NCBI RefSeq assembly: GCF_000378465.1
Contig: NZ_KB899912.1
Coordinates: 62,001-126,000 of the forward strand
Direction: 5' to 3'
Source of the DNA: Elioraea tepidiphila DSM 17972
GTDB taxonomy: Bacteria; Pseudomonadota; Alphaproteobacteria; Acetobacterales; Acetobacteraceae
DNA: 64,000 bases
How positions within the stretch are numbered: position 1 is the first letter of the stretch; each line of letters opens with the position of its first letter. The position numbers and the translations under genes were made by a program. This document shows, piece by piece, positions 1 through 11,947 of the stretch. The notes under the pieces are model-generated. The model made no database searches and was not told where the DNA came from. It worked only from the letters and a program-made list of their open reading frames with translations.

Positions 1-1187
1 ACCCAGAACGGCGAGAGCTGATCGCGCGGGCTGCCGGCGTCGTGCGTGATGATGGTGTTGCCGACATCGACCGTGCGCATCAGGTCGCGGATGACCCGGT
101 AGGGCGAGAGCGGCACCGCGTCGCTGTTCAGCTTCGCCGACCACTTCTCCAGCCACGGCGCGCGCACCGAAGCGAGTTCGGCGGCGATGGCCGCGCTGTC
201 GCGCGCCTCCCGGATCCTGTCCTTCAGCGCCGCGATCAGCGCCTCCAGCGTCAGCGCCGCATCGCCGATCAGGCCGAGCTCGATCGGCACGTCCTTGTTC
301 AGGTGGTTCGGATCGAGTGTCGCATGGATGATCCGCCTGCCCTTCGGCATCGGCACCGCGAAACTCGATTCCGTGAAGCTGCATCCCACGCCGAGGATCA
401 CGTCGGCGGACTTCAGCACATGCGGCATCGTCGCCGGCGTGGCGACCCCGCCCGCGCCGGCCGAGAGCGGATGCGTCTCGGGGAAGGCGCTCTTGCCGCC
501 GAGGCTGGTCGTCACCGGCGCCGCCAGCAGCTCGGCGAGCGCCCGCAGCTGCGGCCAGGCGCGCGCCCAGTGCACCCCCGTGCCGGCGTAGATCACCGGC
601 CGCTTCGCCTCCGCCAGCATCGTCGCCGCGCGCTCGACATCCGCCGGGTCGGGGCCGTAGCGGGTGGACACCACCGGCGTGTAGTCGAGCGGCTCCGGCA
701 CCTCCTCGTTGAAGATGTCGGCCGGGATCTCGACCAGGCAGGGGCCGCCGCGGCCGTTGCGCAGGCGCGTGAAGGCGCGGCGCAGGACGTTCGGCGTCTC
801 GGCCGGCAGCCAGATCGCCTCGGCCGACTTGGTCACCGAGCGCATCGCCTGGGTCGAGTTGAAGTTCGGCTCGAGCTGCGCGAGACGGCGCTGATAGCCC
901 ATCGGCAGCACCAGCACCGGCACGGACTCGCCGAAGCACTGCGCCACACCGCCATAGGCGTTCTCGGCCCCCGGGCCGTGCTGCATGCAGAACGCCCCGA
1001 GCTTGCGGCCCGAGGAGAGCCGCGACATCGCGTCCGCCATGTGCAGGCCGATGCGCTCCTGGCGCACCATGATCGGGCGGATGTCGATCGCGGCGGCGAA
1101 CTCGATCAGGTGATTGACGGGATAGCCGCAGAGGATCTCGATCCCCTCGCGCTTCATGATCTCGGCGATCGCCTGGCCGACTTTCAC
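1..1187 (-). CDS. Thiamine diphosphate-dependent enzyme (acetolactate synthase-like), partial at window edge
   Basis: Translating the minus strand from GTG 1187 gives 395 codons that run off the left edge, so the C-terminal ThDP-binding domain is missing. A GGAGGGG ribosome-binding site lies about 8 bases before the GTG. The N-terminal pyrimidine-binding domain carries the conserved catalytic Glu in VRQERIGLHMADAM. The central domain follows (KRPVIYAGTGVHWA, then ILGVGCSFTESSF). This is the architecture of acetolactate synthase, benzoylformate decarboxylase and similar decarboxylases or carboligases, and the substrate cannot be told from this half. It is transcribed divergently from aroE. The family call is firm and the exact reaction is unknown. 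Confidence 0.85.
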   Translation of the reverse strand, partial: MKVGQAIAEIMKREGIEILCGYPVNHLIEFAAAIDIRPIMVRQERIGLHMADAMSRLSSGRKLGAFCMQHGPGAENAYGGVAQCFGESVPVLVLPMGYQRRLAQLEPNFNSTQAMRSVTKSAEAIWLPAETPNVLRRAFTRLRNGRGGPCLVEIPADIFNEEVPEPLDYTPVVSTRYGPDPADVERAATMLAEAKRPVIYAGTGVHWARAWPQLRALAELLAAPVTTSLGGKSAFPETHPLSAGAGGVATPATMPHVLKSADVILGVGCSFTESSFAVPMPKGRRIIHATLDPNHLNKDVPIELGLIGDAALTLEALIAALKDRIREARDSAAIAAELASVRAPWLEKWSAKLNSDAVPLSPYRVIRDLMRTVDVGNTIITHDAGSPRDQLSPFW

Positions 1188-1298
1188 CGCGCCGTCCCCT
1201 CCGTTGTGGCAGCGTTTCGACACGCCTGATGCATCAGCCTAGGCACGGGCGGGCCGGCACCGCAACCCCCTGCCCGACAGCGAATGCCCGGGAAGAGC

Positions 1299-1321
1299 GG
1301 GGGGACGACGGCCGTCCCCCC
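1299..1321. repeat. Perfect 9-bp inverted repeat (GGGGGGACG/CGTCCCCCC), copy 1 of 2
   Basis: Arms GGGGGGACG (1299-1307) and CGTCCCCCC (1313-1321) flank the loop ACGGC, followed by a C-run and CTCCAC. The same hairpin with a one-base loop change and the same C-rich tail recurs at 56525-56547. Here it lies between the divergent starts of the ThDP enzyme and aroE, so it cannot be a simple terminator for either gene. Confidence 0.7.
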
Positions 1322-1370
1322 GCCCCCCCCCTCCACTACCGAAGACCGGCCGCTGGGCTATGCTCGGGGC

Positions 1371-2234
1371 ATGATTCTCTCAGGGACATCGCGCTTGGCC
1401 GGCGTGCTGGGCTGGCCGGTCGCGCACTCGCGCTCGCCGCGCCTGCACGGGTTCTGGCTCGAACGCCACCGCATCGACGGCGCCTACCTGCCGCTGCCCG
1501 TGCGGCCCGAGCGCTTCGCCGCGGCCGTGCGCGCCCTGCGCGACCTCGGCTTCCAGGGCGCCAACGTCACCCTCCCGCACAAGGAAGCGGCCTTCGCCGT
1601 CTGCGACACGGTCGACGCGACCGCGCATCGCGCCGGCGCGGTCAATACGCTGGTGTTTCGTGCCGATGGCGCGATCACCGGCTCGAACACCGATGGCTGG
1701 GGCTTCCTCGCGGGGCTGCGCCAGGCCGCGCCGACGATCGACATCGCCGCAACGCCCGTCACCGTGCTCGGCGCCGGCGGCTCGGCCCGCGCCATCGCCG
1801 CCGCCCTGCTCGATGCCGGCTGCCCGCGCCTCACCTTCGTCAACCGCACGCGCGAGCGCGCCGAGGCGCTCCGCGCCGCGCTCGGCGGACCTGTGCAGGC
1901 CGCCGGCTGGGACGAGGCGCCGGCGCTGCTCCCCGCCACGCGCCTGCTGATCAACACCACCTCGCTCGGCATGAAGGGCACGCCCTCGCCCGACCTGCCG
2001 CTCGAACGCCTGCCCGATGACGCGGTCGTCGCCGACATCGTCTACGTGCCGCGCATCACCGGCCTGCTCGCCGCCGCCGCCGCGCGCGGGCTCAGCACCG
2101 TCGGCGGCCTGCCCATGCTGCTGCACCAGGCACGCCCGGGCTTCCGCGCCTGGTTCGGCGTCGATCCCGAGGTGGATGACGAGCTCGCCCGCTTCGTCGC
2201 CGGAGACGTGCCGGAGACCGCCGAGGCGGCATGA
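1371..2234 (+). CDS. aroE: Shikimate dehydrogenase (NADP+)
   Basis: Reduces 3-dehydroshikimate to shikimate with NADPH in aromatic amino-acid biosynthesis; cytosolic. The 287-residue length is normal for the family. Visible motifs are the substrate-binding SRSP near the N-terminus, the catalytic Lys in NVTLPHK, the Asn-Thr-Asp motif NTDGWGF, a Rossmann loop GAGGSARAIAAAL and the NADP-specific NRTRERA. ATG 1371 is chosen because homology begins there; the upstream in-frame ATG 1284 would add a proline-rich tail translated from a C-run hairpin. The stop overlaps the coaE start (ATGA), so the genes are probably translationally coupled. Confidence 0.95.
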   Translation: MILSGTSRLAGVLGWPVAHSRSPRLHGFWLERHRIDGAYLPLPVRPERFAAAVRALRDLGFQGANVTLPHKEAAFAVCDTVDATAHRAGAVNTLVFRADGAITGSNTDGWGFLAGLRQAAPTIDIAATPVTVLGAGGSARAIAAALLDAGCPRLTFVNRTRERAEALRAALGGPVQAAGWDEAPALLPATRLLINTTSLGMKGTPSPDLPLERLPDDAVVADIVYVPRITGLLAAAAARGLSTVGGLPMLLHQARPGFRAWFGVDPEVDDELARFVAGDVPETAEAA

Positions 2235-2827
2235 TCGTGATCGGGCTCACGGGCGGCATCGGCATGGGCAAATCCACCGCCGCGCGGGCGTTCCGCCGGC
2301 TCGGCATTCCCGTGCACGACGCCGACGCCGCCGTGCACCGCCTCTACGCGCGAGGGGGCGAGGGCGTGCGGGCGATCGCCGCGCTCGCGCCCGAGGCGGT
2401 CATCGACGGCGCGGTCTCGCGCGAGGCGCTGCGCCGGCGCGCGCTCTCCGACCCCGCGTTCCTCGCGCGGCTCGAAGCCGCCATCCACCCCTTGGTCCGC
2501 AAGCAGGAACGCCGCTTTCTCGCCCGCTGCCGCCGCGCCCATCGCCCGATCGCCGTGCTCGACATCCCGCTGCTGTTCGAGACCGGCGGCGATCGCCGGG
2601 TGGACCACGTCGTCGTCGTCAGCGCACCGGCCGCGACGCAACGCACGCGCGTGCTGTCGCGGCCCGGCATGACCGAGGCGCGCCTCGCCGCCATCCGCGC
2701 GCGCCAGATGCCCGATGCCGAGAAGCGCCGGCGCGCGCACACCGTGATCCGCACCGGGCTGTCGCGCCACCACGCCCAGCGCGCGATCCGCCGCCTGGTC
2801 GCGCGGCTGAGGGAGACGCCACGATGA
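2231..2827 (+). CDS. coaE: Dephospho-CoA kinase
   Basis: Phosphorylates the 3'-hydroxyl of dephospho-CoA in the last step of coenzyme A synthesis. The P-loop GLTGGIGMGKST is at residues 5-16. The downstream DADAAVHRLY and the HPLVRKQE and DIPLLFETG segments are typical of CoaE, and the 198-residue length fits the family. It overlaps aroE upstream and dnaQ downstream by ATGA, so aroE-coaE-dnaQ reads as one coupled unit. The aroE-coaE-dnaQ order is familiar in alphaproteobacteria. Confidence 0.95.
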   Translation: MIVIGLTGGIGMGKSTAARAFRRLGIPVHDADAAVHRLYARGGEGVRAIAALAPEAVIDGAVSREALRRRALSDPAFLARLEAAIHPLVRKQERRFLARCRRAHRPIAVLDIPLLFETGGDRRVDHVVVVSAPAATQRTRVLSRPGMTEARLAAIRARQMPDAEKRRRAHTVIRTGLSRHHAQRAIRRLVARLRETPR

Positions 2828-3549
2828 GCGACCGCGAGGTGCTGCTCGACACCGAAACGACCGGGCTGGAGACGAGCCTCGGGCACCGCATCATCGAGAT
2901 CTGCTGCCTCGAGCTGAAGAACCACGTGCCCACGGGCCGCGTGCTGCATCGTCTGGTCGATCCCGGCCGCGACATCGACCCGGAGGCGGAGCGCATCCAC
3001 GGCATCACGCGCGCGAGCCTGCTCGGCAAGCCCGCGTTCGGCGAGATCGTCGAGGAACTGCTCTCCTTTCTCGGCGAGGATCCGATCGTCGCGCACAACG
3101 CGCCGTTCGATCTCGGCTTCATCAATGCCGAGCTCGCCCGGCTCGACCTGCCGCCGCTCGACCCCGCGCGCGCGATCGACACGGTCGCGCTCGCGCGCAA
3201 GCGCCACCCCGGCCTGCCGGCCAATCTCGACGCCCTCTGCCGTCGCTTCGGCATCGACAACTCGATGCGCACCAGCCACAACGCGCTGCTCGACTGCCAG
3301 CTGCTCGCGGAGGTCTATCTCGAACTGCTGGGCGGCCGTCAGCCCGGCCTGATCCTCGGCCCCGCCGCCCGCGTCGCGCGCCGCGCGGCCGCTGCCACCG
3401 CGGCCCCGCTCGCCCGCACGCCGCGCCCGATCGTGGCCAGCGAGGCGGAACGCGCCGCGCACCGCGCCTTCGTCGCCGGCATCAAGGGCGCGCTCTGGGC
3501 GCGGCTCGAGCCCGAAACCTACGGCGAGGCCGGAGCGGCGTCCGGCTGA
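2824..3549 (+). CDS. dnaQ: DNA polymerase III epsilon subunit (3'-5' proofreading exonuclease)
   Basis: Proofreading subunit of the replicative polymerase, a DEDDh exonuclease. The 241 residues show ExoI as LDTETTGLE near the N-terminus, ExoII as [13 protein letters not shown] and ExoIIIe with the catalytic His and Asp in [11 protein letters not shown]. An Ala/Arg-rich linker and a short C-terminal polymerase-binding tail follow. ATG 2824 overlaps the coaE stop; longer in-frame extensions upstream lie inside coaE and are not credible. The stop at 3547-3549 is six bases before the third hairpin of structured repeat copy A, which probably terminates this operon. Confidence 0.93.
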   Translation: MSDREVLLDTETTGLETSLGHRIIEICCLELKNHVPTGRVLHRLVDPGRDIDPEAERIHGITRASLLGKPAFGEIVEELLSFLGEDPIVAHNAPFDLGFINAELARLDLPPLDPARAIDTVALARKRHPGLPANLDALCRRFGIDNSMRTSHNALLDCQLLAEVYLELLGGRQPGLILGPAARVARRAAAATAAPLARTPRPIVASEAERAAHRAFVAGIKGALWARLEPETYGEAGAASG

Positions 3550-3554
3550 CCCTT

Positions 3555-3676
3555 GCCGGCCTGCCGAGGGTTCACCCTCGGCGGGCCGGACGGGTTTCGT
3601 TCGCGCGTGGCCGCCCCACCAGCCCCACGCGCGATACCCGGCTGCCCAAGGTGAAGTCTTCGGCAGCCGGGTATCA
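3555..3676 (-). repeat. Structured intergenic repeat, copy A (reads on the minus strand)
   Basis: Read on the minus strand from the stop codon of the 3674-4702 gene. Stem I has perfect 14-bp arms (3662-3675 with 3633-3646) whose foot contains the GA of that TGA stop. Core stem II is GCGCGTGG/CCACGCGC (3625-3632 with 3603-3610) with the 14-nt loop GGCTGGTGGGGCGG. Stem III has 15-bp arms (3575-3589 with 3556-3570, one G-T pair) around a four-base loop and ends next to the convergent dnaQ stop. It probably acts as a two-way terminator. Stem II differs from copies B-D at paired positions, a compensatory change. Confidence 0.85.
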
Positions 3677-4702
3677 ACACGCGCGCGGCGGGTCGGCAGC
3701 GGTCGCGAAGGCGACCAGGCAGGCGCCGAAGCGGTCGGCGAACTGCCATTGCTGGCCGGCGCCATGGCCCGAGAACCCCTCCGGCCGGTCGATCAGCAGC
3801 AGCGCGCCGACGCGCGGCGCCAGCCGGTCGCGCATCAGGGCGGCGCGCCCGTCCGCGTCCGCGACGAAGGGGTCGAGCGCGAACTGCACGAAGGCGACGC
3901 GTGCCGCCGGCGCATTCGCCCGCCCGACCAGGGTGCGCAACTGATCGACCTGCGCGTTCAGGTTCATGCTGCCGCCCTGGCCGTGCGCGGCCGCCGCGAC
4001 CGCGATCACCACGTCGGCGAGCCCGGGCGTGTCGAGCATCTGCAAGGCGTTCCAGCCGCCCCGCGACTGGCCGGCGACGACGATCCGCCGGTAGCCCTGC
4101 GCGCGCAGCCGGGCGAGCCCGTCGCGCAGCCAGCCGGCCGCGACCTCGGCCTCGTCGCTGTTGGGATGGCGGTCGAAGCGGAACACGTCGTAGCCCACGA
4201 GGTTGAAGTGCCGGACCCAGACCTGCGGTTGTGCGCCGCGGTAGTCGGCGTTGTTGGCGCCGCGCCCATGGCCGAACACGATCGCCCCGGCAGCCCCCGT
4301 GCCGTGCCAGAGGTAGCGCGCATCCGGCACGATCGCCCAGCTGAAGCCGCCGATGCCGAGGCTTGCCGGCGGCGCGATCGCTGGCTGCCAGGCGCGCGCC
4401 GGATCGACGATCGCGAGATCGACCGCATAGAGCCGGCAGGCGGTGCCCGCGCGGCGGGCGCAGTTGGCAAGGGCGGTCGCCTTGGCCTGCTCCACGTCCC
4501 GGTGGCCCCAGGCCGCGCCGCCCTCGCCGTTCGGGCCCAGCGCGAAGGCCCGGTGCGTGTTGTAGCCGATGAAGCGGGCCCATACGGCGCGCGTCTCGGC
4601 GTTGGCCCCGGGCGGACCGGCGGGGTCGGCGATCGGCGCCGGCTGACCAGCGGCCAGCACCGGCCAGAGCCAGAGCAGGGCTGCGAGAAAGCGGTGCGGC
4701 AC
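3674..4702 (-). CDS. Secreted alpha/beta-hydrolase-fold protein, substrate unknown
   Basis: 342 residues starting with a signal peptide (hydrophobic [15 protein letters not shown], likely cleavage near residue 19). The N-terminal third contains [12 protein letters not shown] followed by ALANC, reminiscent of the DUF4189-type Ala/Cys domain. The second half has a nucleophile elbow GQSRGGW and later DPFVADADG and SGHG, candidate acid and His positions of a Ser hydrolase triad. Several cysteines suggest periplasmic disulphides. It is convergent with dnaQ, and its TGA stop is built into repeat copy A. The enzyme class is inferred and the substrate is unknown. Confidence 0.75.
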   Translation of the reverse strand: MPHRFLAALLWLWPVLAAGQPAPIADPAGPPGANAETRAVWARFIGYNTHRAFALGPNGEGGAAWGHRDVEQAKATALANCARRAGTACRLYAVDLAIVDPARAWQPAIAPPASLGIGGFSWAIVPDARYLWHGTGAAGAIVFGHGRGANNADYRGAQPQVWVRHFNLVGYDVFRFDRHPNSDEAEVAAGWLRDGLARLRAQGYRRIVVAGQSRGGWNALQMLDTPGLADVVIAVAAAAHGQGGSMNLNAQVDQLRTLVGRANAPAARVAFVQFALDPFVADADGRAALMRDRLAPRVGALLLIDRPEGFSGHGAGQQWQFADRFGACLVAFATAADPPRAC

Positions 4703-4777
4703 GCGCGGTCACCTTGTCCTCAGGGCGGGTCGCTGCCATTGTACGGCACCGTTTTCCGGGCTTTCAACAGGTTTCCC

Positions 4778-6010
<1,233 letters not shown>

Positions 6011-6451
6011 CCTCGTTGCAGACCCGCATCGTCACCCGGCCAGGCCCCTTCGTCTGATCGGCAGCGGCCCGGGCCCCTCGCGGGCGGCGCACGACACGCA
6101 CGGTCGCTCCCCGCGCGTTCCCGCAGAGGAACCGCTCCGCGCCGCCGCCCATCCCGCCGCCGACGACCTCCGCAACATCACCGGCAGCGCACCCGACGCC
6201 TCAGGCGCACGCGCATGCCGCAGCTCCATCACCGACTGCGGACGGTCACATCCACGGGAAATCCGCTCTGGGCGGCCGGACGGAAGGTGACGATGACGCA
6301 CCCGCCGGAGCCGGCGGACGCGAGACGGTGATCGAATCTGCCGGTGCGTTCTCTATGCGGCAGGGTGCGGCAGGCTCGGGAGCCGGACCTCGGCAGCCGC
6401 CGTGCCCTGGAGCCCGTCAGGCCGGCCGGACGGCTGGCCGCGAACAGAAAC
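6011..6451. other. Gene-free 441 bp between argG and tRNA-Arg
   Basis: No convincing gene is seen. Short open frames on both strands are Arg/Ala/Pro-rich, overlap one another and have no recognisable motif, as expected of random GC-rich DNA. A degenerate inverted stretch (GGCCGGACGGCTGGCC near 6424) lies just downstream of the tRNA and could contribute to tRNA transcript termination. No integrase or attachment-site duplication of the tRNA 3' end is visible. Confidence 0.5.
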
Positions 6452-6528
6452 TGGCGCGCCCGGGAAGATTCGAACTCCCAACCCCCAGATCCGTAGTCTG
6501 GTGCTCTGTCCAGTTGAGCTACGGGCGC
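6452..6528 (-). tRNA. tRNA-Arg (anticodon ACG)
   Basis: 77-nt cloverleaf on the minus strand. Acceptor arms GCGCCCG and CGGGCGC pair perfectly, followed by discriminator G and an encoded CCA (6452-6454). The D arm contains AGCTCAACTGGACAGAGC. The anticodon arm is CCAGA-CTACGGA-TCTGG with ACG at positions 34-36. The T loop is TTCGAAT. A34 would be deaminated to inosine by TadA to read CGU, CGC and CGA. It lies just downstream of leuB on the same strand. Confidence 0.97.
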
Positions 6529-6579
6529 TTGCCAGAGGGCGGCGTGATAGCGGATGCCCCCCGAAGGGGCAAGGGCTGA

Positions 6580-7692
6580 TCAGCCGCCGATCTTGTCGAG
6601 TTCGCGCACGACCGCGTCGCCCATCACCTGGGTCGAGACGCGCGCGAGACCGGGCTGCATGATGTCGGCCGTGCGCAGACCCGAGCCCAGCACATTGGTG
6701 CAGGCGCGCTCGACCAGCTTCGCCTCGTCCTCCATGCCGAAGCTGTAGCGCAGCAGCATGGCGAAGGAGAGGATCTGCGCCATCGGATTGGCGATGCCCT
6801 TGCCGGCGATGTCGGGAGCGGAGCCGTGGATCGGCTCGTAGAGCGCATGCCGCTTGCCGTCCGGCCCCACCGCGCCGATCGTCGCCGAGGGCAGCATGCC
6901 GAGCGAGCCGGTCAGCATCGAGGCGAGATCGGAGAGCAGGTCGCCGAACAGATTGGTGGTGACGATCACGTCGAACTGGCGCGGGTTGCGCACGAGCTGC
7001 ATCGCGCAGTTGTCGGCGTACATGTGCGAGAGATCGACATCGGCGAACGCGCGCGCGTGCAGGTCGGTGACGGTCTGGCGCCAGAGCAGGCCGGACTCCA
7101 TCACGTTCGCCTTCTCGACCGAGCAGACGCGGTTCTGCCGCTTGCGCGCGAACTCGAAGGCGACGCGCGCGACGCGCTCGATCTCGGCCGTGGTATAGAC
7201 CTCGGTGTTGTAGCCGCGCTTCGTGCCGTCGGGCAGCGTATCGATGCCGCGCGGCTCGCCGAAATAGATGCCGCCGGTGCTCTCGCGCACGATCATGAGG
7301 TCGAGGCCGCGCACGACCTCGGGCTTCAGCGTCGAGGCATCGGCCAGCGGGTCGAGCACCTGGGCAGGGCGCAGATTGGCGAACAGGCCAAGCTCCTTGC
7401 GCAGCGTCAGGATGGCGATCTCCGGGCGCATGTCGAAGCCGAGCTTGTCCCATTTCGGCCCGCCGACCGAGCCGAACAGCACCGCATCGGCGGCCTTGGC
7501 CTTGGCCACGGTCTCGGGCGCGATCGGCGTGCCGAGCGCGTCGATCGCCGCCCCGCCCACCAGCGCCTCGTCGAGCTCGAAGCGCACCGCGCGCCGGCGG
7601 TCGAACCAGTCGATGATGCGGCGCACCTCGCGCATCACCTCGGGCCCGATCCCGTCGCCCGGCAGAACGAGCAGTTTCTTGTTCGATGCCAT
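6580..7692 (-). CDS. leuB: 3-isopropylmalate dehydrogenase
   Basis: NAD-dependent oxidative decarboxylation of 3-isopropylmalate in leucine biosynthesis. The 370 residues show the family start [18 protein letters not shown], the LeuB-specific substrate loop [13 protein letters not shown], catalytic Tyr/Lys regions around [20 protein letters not shown] and [16 protein letters not shown], and [18 protein letters not shown] near the end. It is last in leuC-leuD-leuB (-), 59 bp after leuD. A second enzyme of this superfamily at 26457-27524 lacks the LeuB loop, so this one is the leucine enzyme. Confidence 0.96.
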   Translation of the reverse strand: MASNKKLLVLPGDGIGPEVMREVRRIIDWFDRRRAVRFELDEALVGGAAIDALGTPIAPETVAKAKAADAVLFGSVGGPKWDKLGFDMRPEIAILTLRKELGLFANLRPAQVLDPLADASTLKPEVVRGLDLMIVRESTGGIYFGEPRGIDTLPDGTKRGYNTEVYTTAEIERVARVAFEFARKRQNRVCSVEKANVMESGLLWRQTVTDLHARAFADVDLSHMYADNCAMQLVRNPRQFDVIVTTNLFGDLLSDLASMLTGSLGMLPSATIGAVGPDGKRHALYEPIHGSAPDIAGKGIANPMAQILSFAMLLRYSFGMEDEAKLVERACTNVLGSGLRTADIMQPGLARVSTQVMGDAVVRELDKIGG

Positions 7693-7751
7693 CTCAGCCT
7701 CCCCCTCTCACGGTGTCGACGCCGGGCCGCCCCCGCCGCCCGGCGCGGTCG

Positions 7752-8363
7752 TCACGCGAAGGCCCAGGGCTCGGCGGCCCGGCGCTTCGCCTCGTAGGCG
7801 TCGATCTTCGGCGCGTACGCCATGGTCTGGCCGATATCGTCGAGCCCGTTCAGCAGGCAGTGCTTGCGGAACGGATCGATCTCGAAGTGGATCTCCTCGC
7901 CGTTCGGCCGCACCACCACCTGGCGCTCGAGATCGACCGTCAGCCGCGCATTCGCGCCGAGCCTCGCATCCTCCATCAGCGCATCGCAGATCTCCTGCGG
8001 CAGCTTGATCGGCAGGATGCCGTTCTTGAAGCAGTTGTTGTGGAAGATGTCGGCGAAGTCGGGCGCGATCACGCAGCGGATGCCGAAATCGAGCAGCGCC
8101 CAGGGCGCGTGCTCGCGCGAGCTTCCGCAGCCGAAATTCGGCCCGGCGACCAGGATCTCCGCCTTGCGGTAGGGCTCCTGGTTCAGGATGAAGTCCGGGT
8201 TCTCCGACCCGTCCGCGCGGTAGCGCATCGCGTCGAACAGGTTCTTGCCGAGCCCCGAGCGCTTGATGGTCTTGAGGAAGCGCGCGGGGATGATCTTGTC
8301 GGTGTCGATGTTCGGGATCGGCAGGGGCGCGGCAATGCCGGTGAGCGTGGTGAAGGGCTGCAT
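7752..8363 (-). CDS. leuD: 3-isopropylmalate dehydratase small subunit
   Basis: Swivelling-domain subunit that pairs with LeuC to isomerise 2- and 3-isopropylmalate. 203 residues, the usual size. Family motifs are [15 protein letters not shown] near residue 18 and [17 protein letters not shown], the segment contacting the substrate carboxylates, followed by [11 protein letters not shown]. It starts 15 bp after the leuC stop on the same strand, so the two subunits are co-transcribed. Confidence 0.97.
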   Translation of the reverse strand: MQPFTTLTGIAAPLPIPNIDTDKIIPARFLKTIKRSGLGKNLFDAMRYRADGSENPDFILNQEPYRKAEILVAGPNFGCGSSREHAPWALLDFGIRCVIAPDFADIFHNNCFKNGILPIKLPQEICDALMEDARLGANARLTVDLERQVVVRPNGEEIHFEIDPFRKHCLLNGLDDIGQTMAYAPKIDAYEAKRRAAEPWAFA

Positions 8364-8378
8364 GGTCCGGTCCTTCCC

Positions 8379-9797
<1,419 letters not shown>

Positions 9798-9816
9798 CTC
9801 GACCGTCTCCTCCGTC

Positions 9817-10245
9817 TCAGGCCTGCTCGGCCCCGTTCCCCTGCGGCTCGGCCGCCTCGGCGCTCTCGGCCTGGGCGCCCGCGGCGAGCCCCATCTTCTC
9901 GGCGATGCGCGCCGCCTTGCCGGTCCGCCCGCGCAGGTAATAGAGCTTGGCGCGCCGCACGTCGCCCCGGCGCATCACCTTGATCTCGGCGACATTGGGC
10001 GAGTGCAGCGGAAAGATGCGCTCCACGCCCTCGCCGTAGCTGATCTTGCGCACGGTGAAGCTGGAATTGATCCCGGCGTTCTTGCGCGCGATGCACACGC
10101 CCTCGAACGCCTGCAAGCGCGTGCGCTCGCCCTCGACCACGCGCACCGAGACGCGCAGCGTGTCGCCGGGGCCGAACTCCGGCACGGTGCGTTCGGCGGT
10201 GCGCTTGGCGACCTGCTCCGCCTCGATCTGCTGGACGATGTTCAT
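9817..10245 (-). CDS. rplS: 50S ribosomal protein L19
   Basis: Large-subunit protein at the 30S-50S interface. Core motifs are [27 protein letters not shown] and [13 protein letters not shown], then [19 protein letters not shown] 25-residue Ala/Glu-rich C-terminal extension follows, common in alphaproteobacteria. ATG 10245 ([12 protein letters not shown]) is preferred over an in-frame ATG at 10290 because homology begins there and an AGGAG-type site (AGAAGGAGCC) sits just upstream. It is 63 bp from trmD in the ffh-rpsP-rimM-trmD-rplS run. Confidence 0.96.
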   Translation of the reverse strand: MNIVQQIEAEQVAKRTAERTVPEFGPGDTLRVSVRVVEGERTRLQAFEGVCIARKNAGINSSFTVRKISYGEGVERIFPLHSPNVAEIKVMRRGDVRRAKLYYLRGRTGKAARIAEKMGLAAGAQAESAEAAEPQGNGAEQA

Positions 10246-10308
10246 GGTCAGGCTCCTTCTCACTCTTTGGCGGCCGCGCCAACCCGGCACGGCGTCATGG
10301 CTTGCATG

Positions 10309-11025
10309 TCAGGCGGTGGGCGCGGCCTCGGCCAGCGCGCGGTAGGCACTCCAGAGATCGGGGCGGCGGTCGCGCGTGACGCGCTCGGCCTGTTCGCGGC
10401 GCCAGGCGGCGATCGCGGCGTGGTTGCCGCCCGCCAGCACCTCCGGCACCGCCATGCCCTGCCACACGGCGGGGCGGGTATAGTGGGGATACTCCAGCAA
10501 TCCGGACGCGAAGCTCTCCTCGACGCCGCTCGCCGCCGCGCCCATCACGCCGGGCAGCAGCCGCACGCAGGCATCGAGCAGCACCATCGCCGCGGGCTCG
10601 CCGCCCGACAGCACGTAGTCGCCGATCGAGAGCTCCTCCATGCGGCGATGCGCGATCACGCGCTCGTCGATGCCCTCGTACCGGCCGCAGAGCAGGATCG
10701 CGCCCGGCCCCTCGGCGAGGGCGCGCACGCGGCGCTGGGTGAGCAGCCGCCCGCGCGGGGTGAACACGATCAGCGGCAGGTCGGGACCGCGCGCGAGCGC
10801 CTCGGCGACCGCCGCGTCCACGACATCCGGGCGCATCACCATGCCGGGGCCGCCGCCGAACGGCGTATCATCGACGCTGCGATGCCGGTCGGTCGCGAAG
10901 CCGCGGATGTCGATCGCATCAAGCGACCAGTCGCCGCGCGCGAGCGCCCGCCCCGCCAGCGAATGGCCGAGCGGGCCCGGGAACATCTCCGGGAACAGGG
11001 TGAGCACGAGGGCGCGGAAGCTCAT
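10309..11025 (-). CDS. trmD: tRNA (guanine-N1)-methyltransferase
   Basis: SPOUT-class enzyme methylating G37 of tRNAs with G36, which prevents +1 frameshifting. 238 residues. The knot contains [13 protein letters not shown] and [15 protein letters not shown], which bind AdoMet in the trefoil cleft. The early segment [13 protein letters not shown] is diagnostic of TrmD. Its ATG overlaps the rimM stop by four bases, so the two are coupled. Confidence 0.96.
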   Translation of the reverse strand: MSFRALVLTLFPEMFPGPLGHSLAGRALARGDWSLDAIDIRGFATDRHRSVDDTPFGGGPGMVMRPDVVDAAVAEALARGPDLPLIVFTPRGRLLTQRRVRALAEGPGAILLCGRYEGIDERVIAHRRMEELSIGDYVLSGGEPAAMVLLDACVRLLPGVMGAAASGVEESFASGLLEYPHYTRPAVWQGMAVPEVLAGGNHAAIAAWRREQAERVTRDRRPDLWSAYRALAEAAPTA

Positions 11026-11558
11026 GCCGCCGCTCCTTCCGGCTGAGCCGCGGACGGCGGCACGACCACCTCCGCCGGCGGGGCGATCACCACCCGGCGG
11101 CCAGCGAGATCGACCACCGGCACGGCCGCGCGGGTGAAGGGCAGCAGCAGGGGTTGCGCCCCCGTCTCGATCTCCAGGAACGCGCCGGCGCCGTGATCGT
11201 TGACGGCCGCGATCGTGCCGAGGCGCCGTCCGGACGCATCCTCCACCGCGAGCCCGATCAGGTCGGCGTGGTAGAACTCGTCCTCCGCCGGCGCGGGCAG
11301 ACGGTCGCGCGCGACATAGAGCCGCGTGCCGGTGAGCTTCGCCGCCGCCTCGCGATCCGCGACCCCCTCGACCGCCACCACCGGCATCTCGCCGGGCTGG
11401 ACGACGCGCAGCCGGAACGTCCGCGTGCCCGCCTCGTCCGACACCGGACCATAGGCGGCGATGTCAGAAGGATCGGCGGTGAAGGACTGCACGCGCACGA
11501 GCCCCCGCACGCCGTGCGGGCGTGCGAACTGGCCCAGCAGGATGCGGTCGGGGGACAT
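11022..11558 (-). CDS. rimM: 16S rRNA processing protein
   Basis: 30S maturation factor that binds S19 and helps fold the 16S 3' domain. 178 residues. The N-terminal domain begins [18 protein letters not shown]. The C-terminal PRC-barrel carries [16 protein letters not shown], then [18 protein letters not shown] and [14 protein letters not shown]. It sits between rpsP (22 bp upstream) and trmD (ATGA overlap), the conserved order. Confidence 0.95.
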   Translation of the reverse strand: MSPDRILLGQFARPHGVRGLVRVQSFTADPSDIAAYGPVSDEAGTRTFRLRVVQPGEMPVVAVEGVADREAAAKLTGTRLYVARDRLPAPAEDEFYHADLIGLAVEDASGRRLGTIAAVNDHGAGAFLEIETGAQPLLLPFTRAAVPVVDLAGRRVVIAPPAEVVVPPSAAQPEGAAA

Positions 11559-11580
11559 GGCGGTTCCGCGCGGCTCCGGC

Positions 11581-11913
11581 TCAGGCGGCGGAGGCGGCGG
11601 CGCGCTCCTGCGCCTTCTTCTTCGGCAGGTGCTGCTTGGTCTGGGTCGGGCGCGGCGCGGCGGCGACGATGCCGGCCTTGGCGAGGAAGCGCTCGACCCG
11701 CTCGGTCACCTGCGCGCCCTTGCCGAGCCATTCCTGGATCTTCTCGGTCTTCAGCGTCACGCGGTCGGCATGGTCGGCCGGCAGCATCGGGTTGTAGGCG
11801 CCGACCTTCTCGATGAAACGGCCGTCGCGCGGCGAGCGGCTGTCGGCCACCACGATGTGGTAGTAGGGGCGCTTCTTGGCGCCGGCGCGGCTCAGGCGGA
11901 TCTTCAGGCTCAT
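11581..11913 (-). CDS. rpsP: 30S ribosomal protein S16
   Basis: Small-subunit assembly protein. It begins [20 protein letters not shown], followed by [20 protein letters not shown], the invariant S16 core. A basic Ala/Lys tail extends it to 110 residues, a little longer than E. coli S16 and normal for alphaproteobacteria. It is 34 bp downstream of ffh on the same strand. Confidence 0.97.
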   Translation of the reverse strand: MSLKIRLSRAGAKKRPYYHIVVADSRSPRDGRFIEKVGAYNPMLPADHADRVTLKTEKIQEWLGKGAQVTERVERFLAKAGIVAAAPRPTQTKQHLPKKKAQERAAASAA

Positions 11914-11947
11914 TCGGGGTTGCGTCCTTTCAGGTCACGGTTCGTGT

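Noticed and set aside
1299-1321. Rho-independent terminator
   Set aside because: It lies between divergent starts and has a C-run, not a T-run, on the plus strand.
6452-6528. Integrated island at the tRNA-Arg 3' end
   Set aside because: No integrase gene and no duplicated tRNA end in the neighbouring 440 bp.
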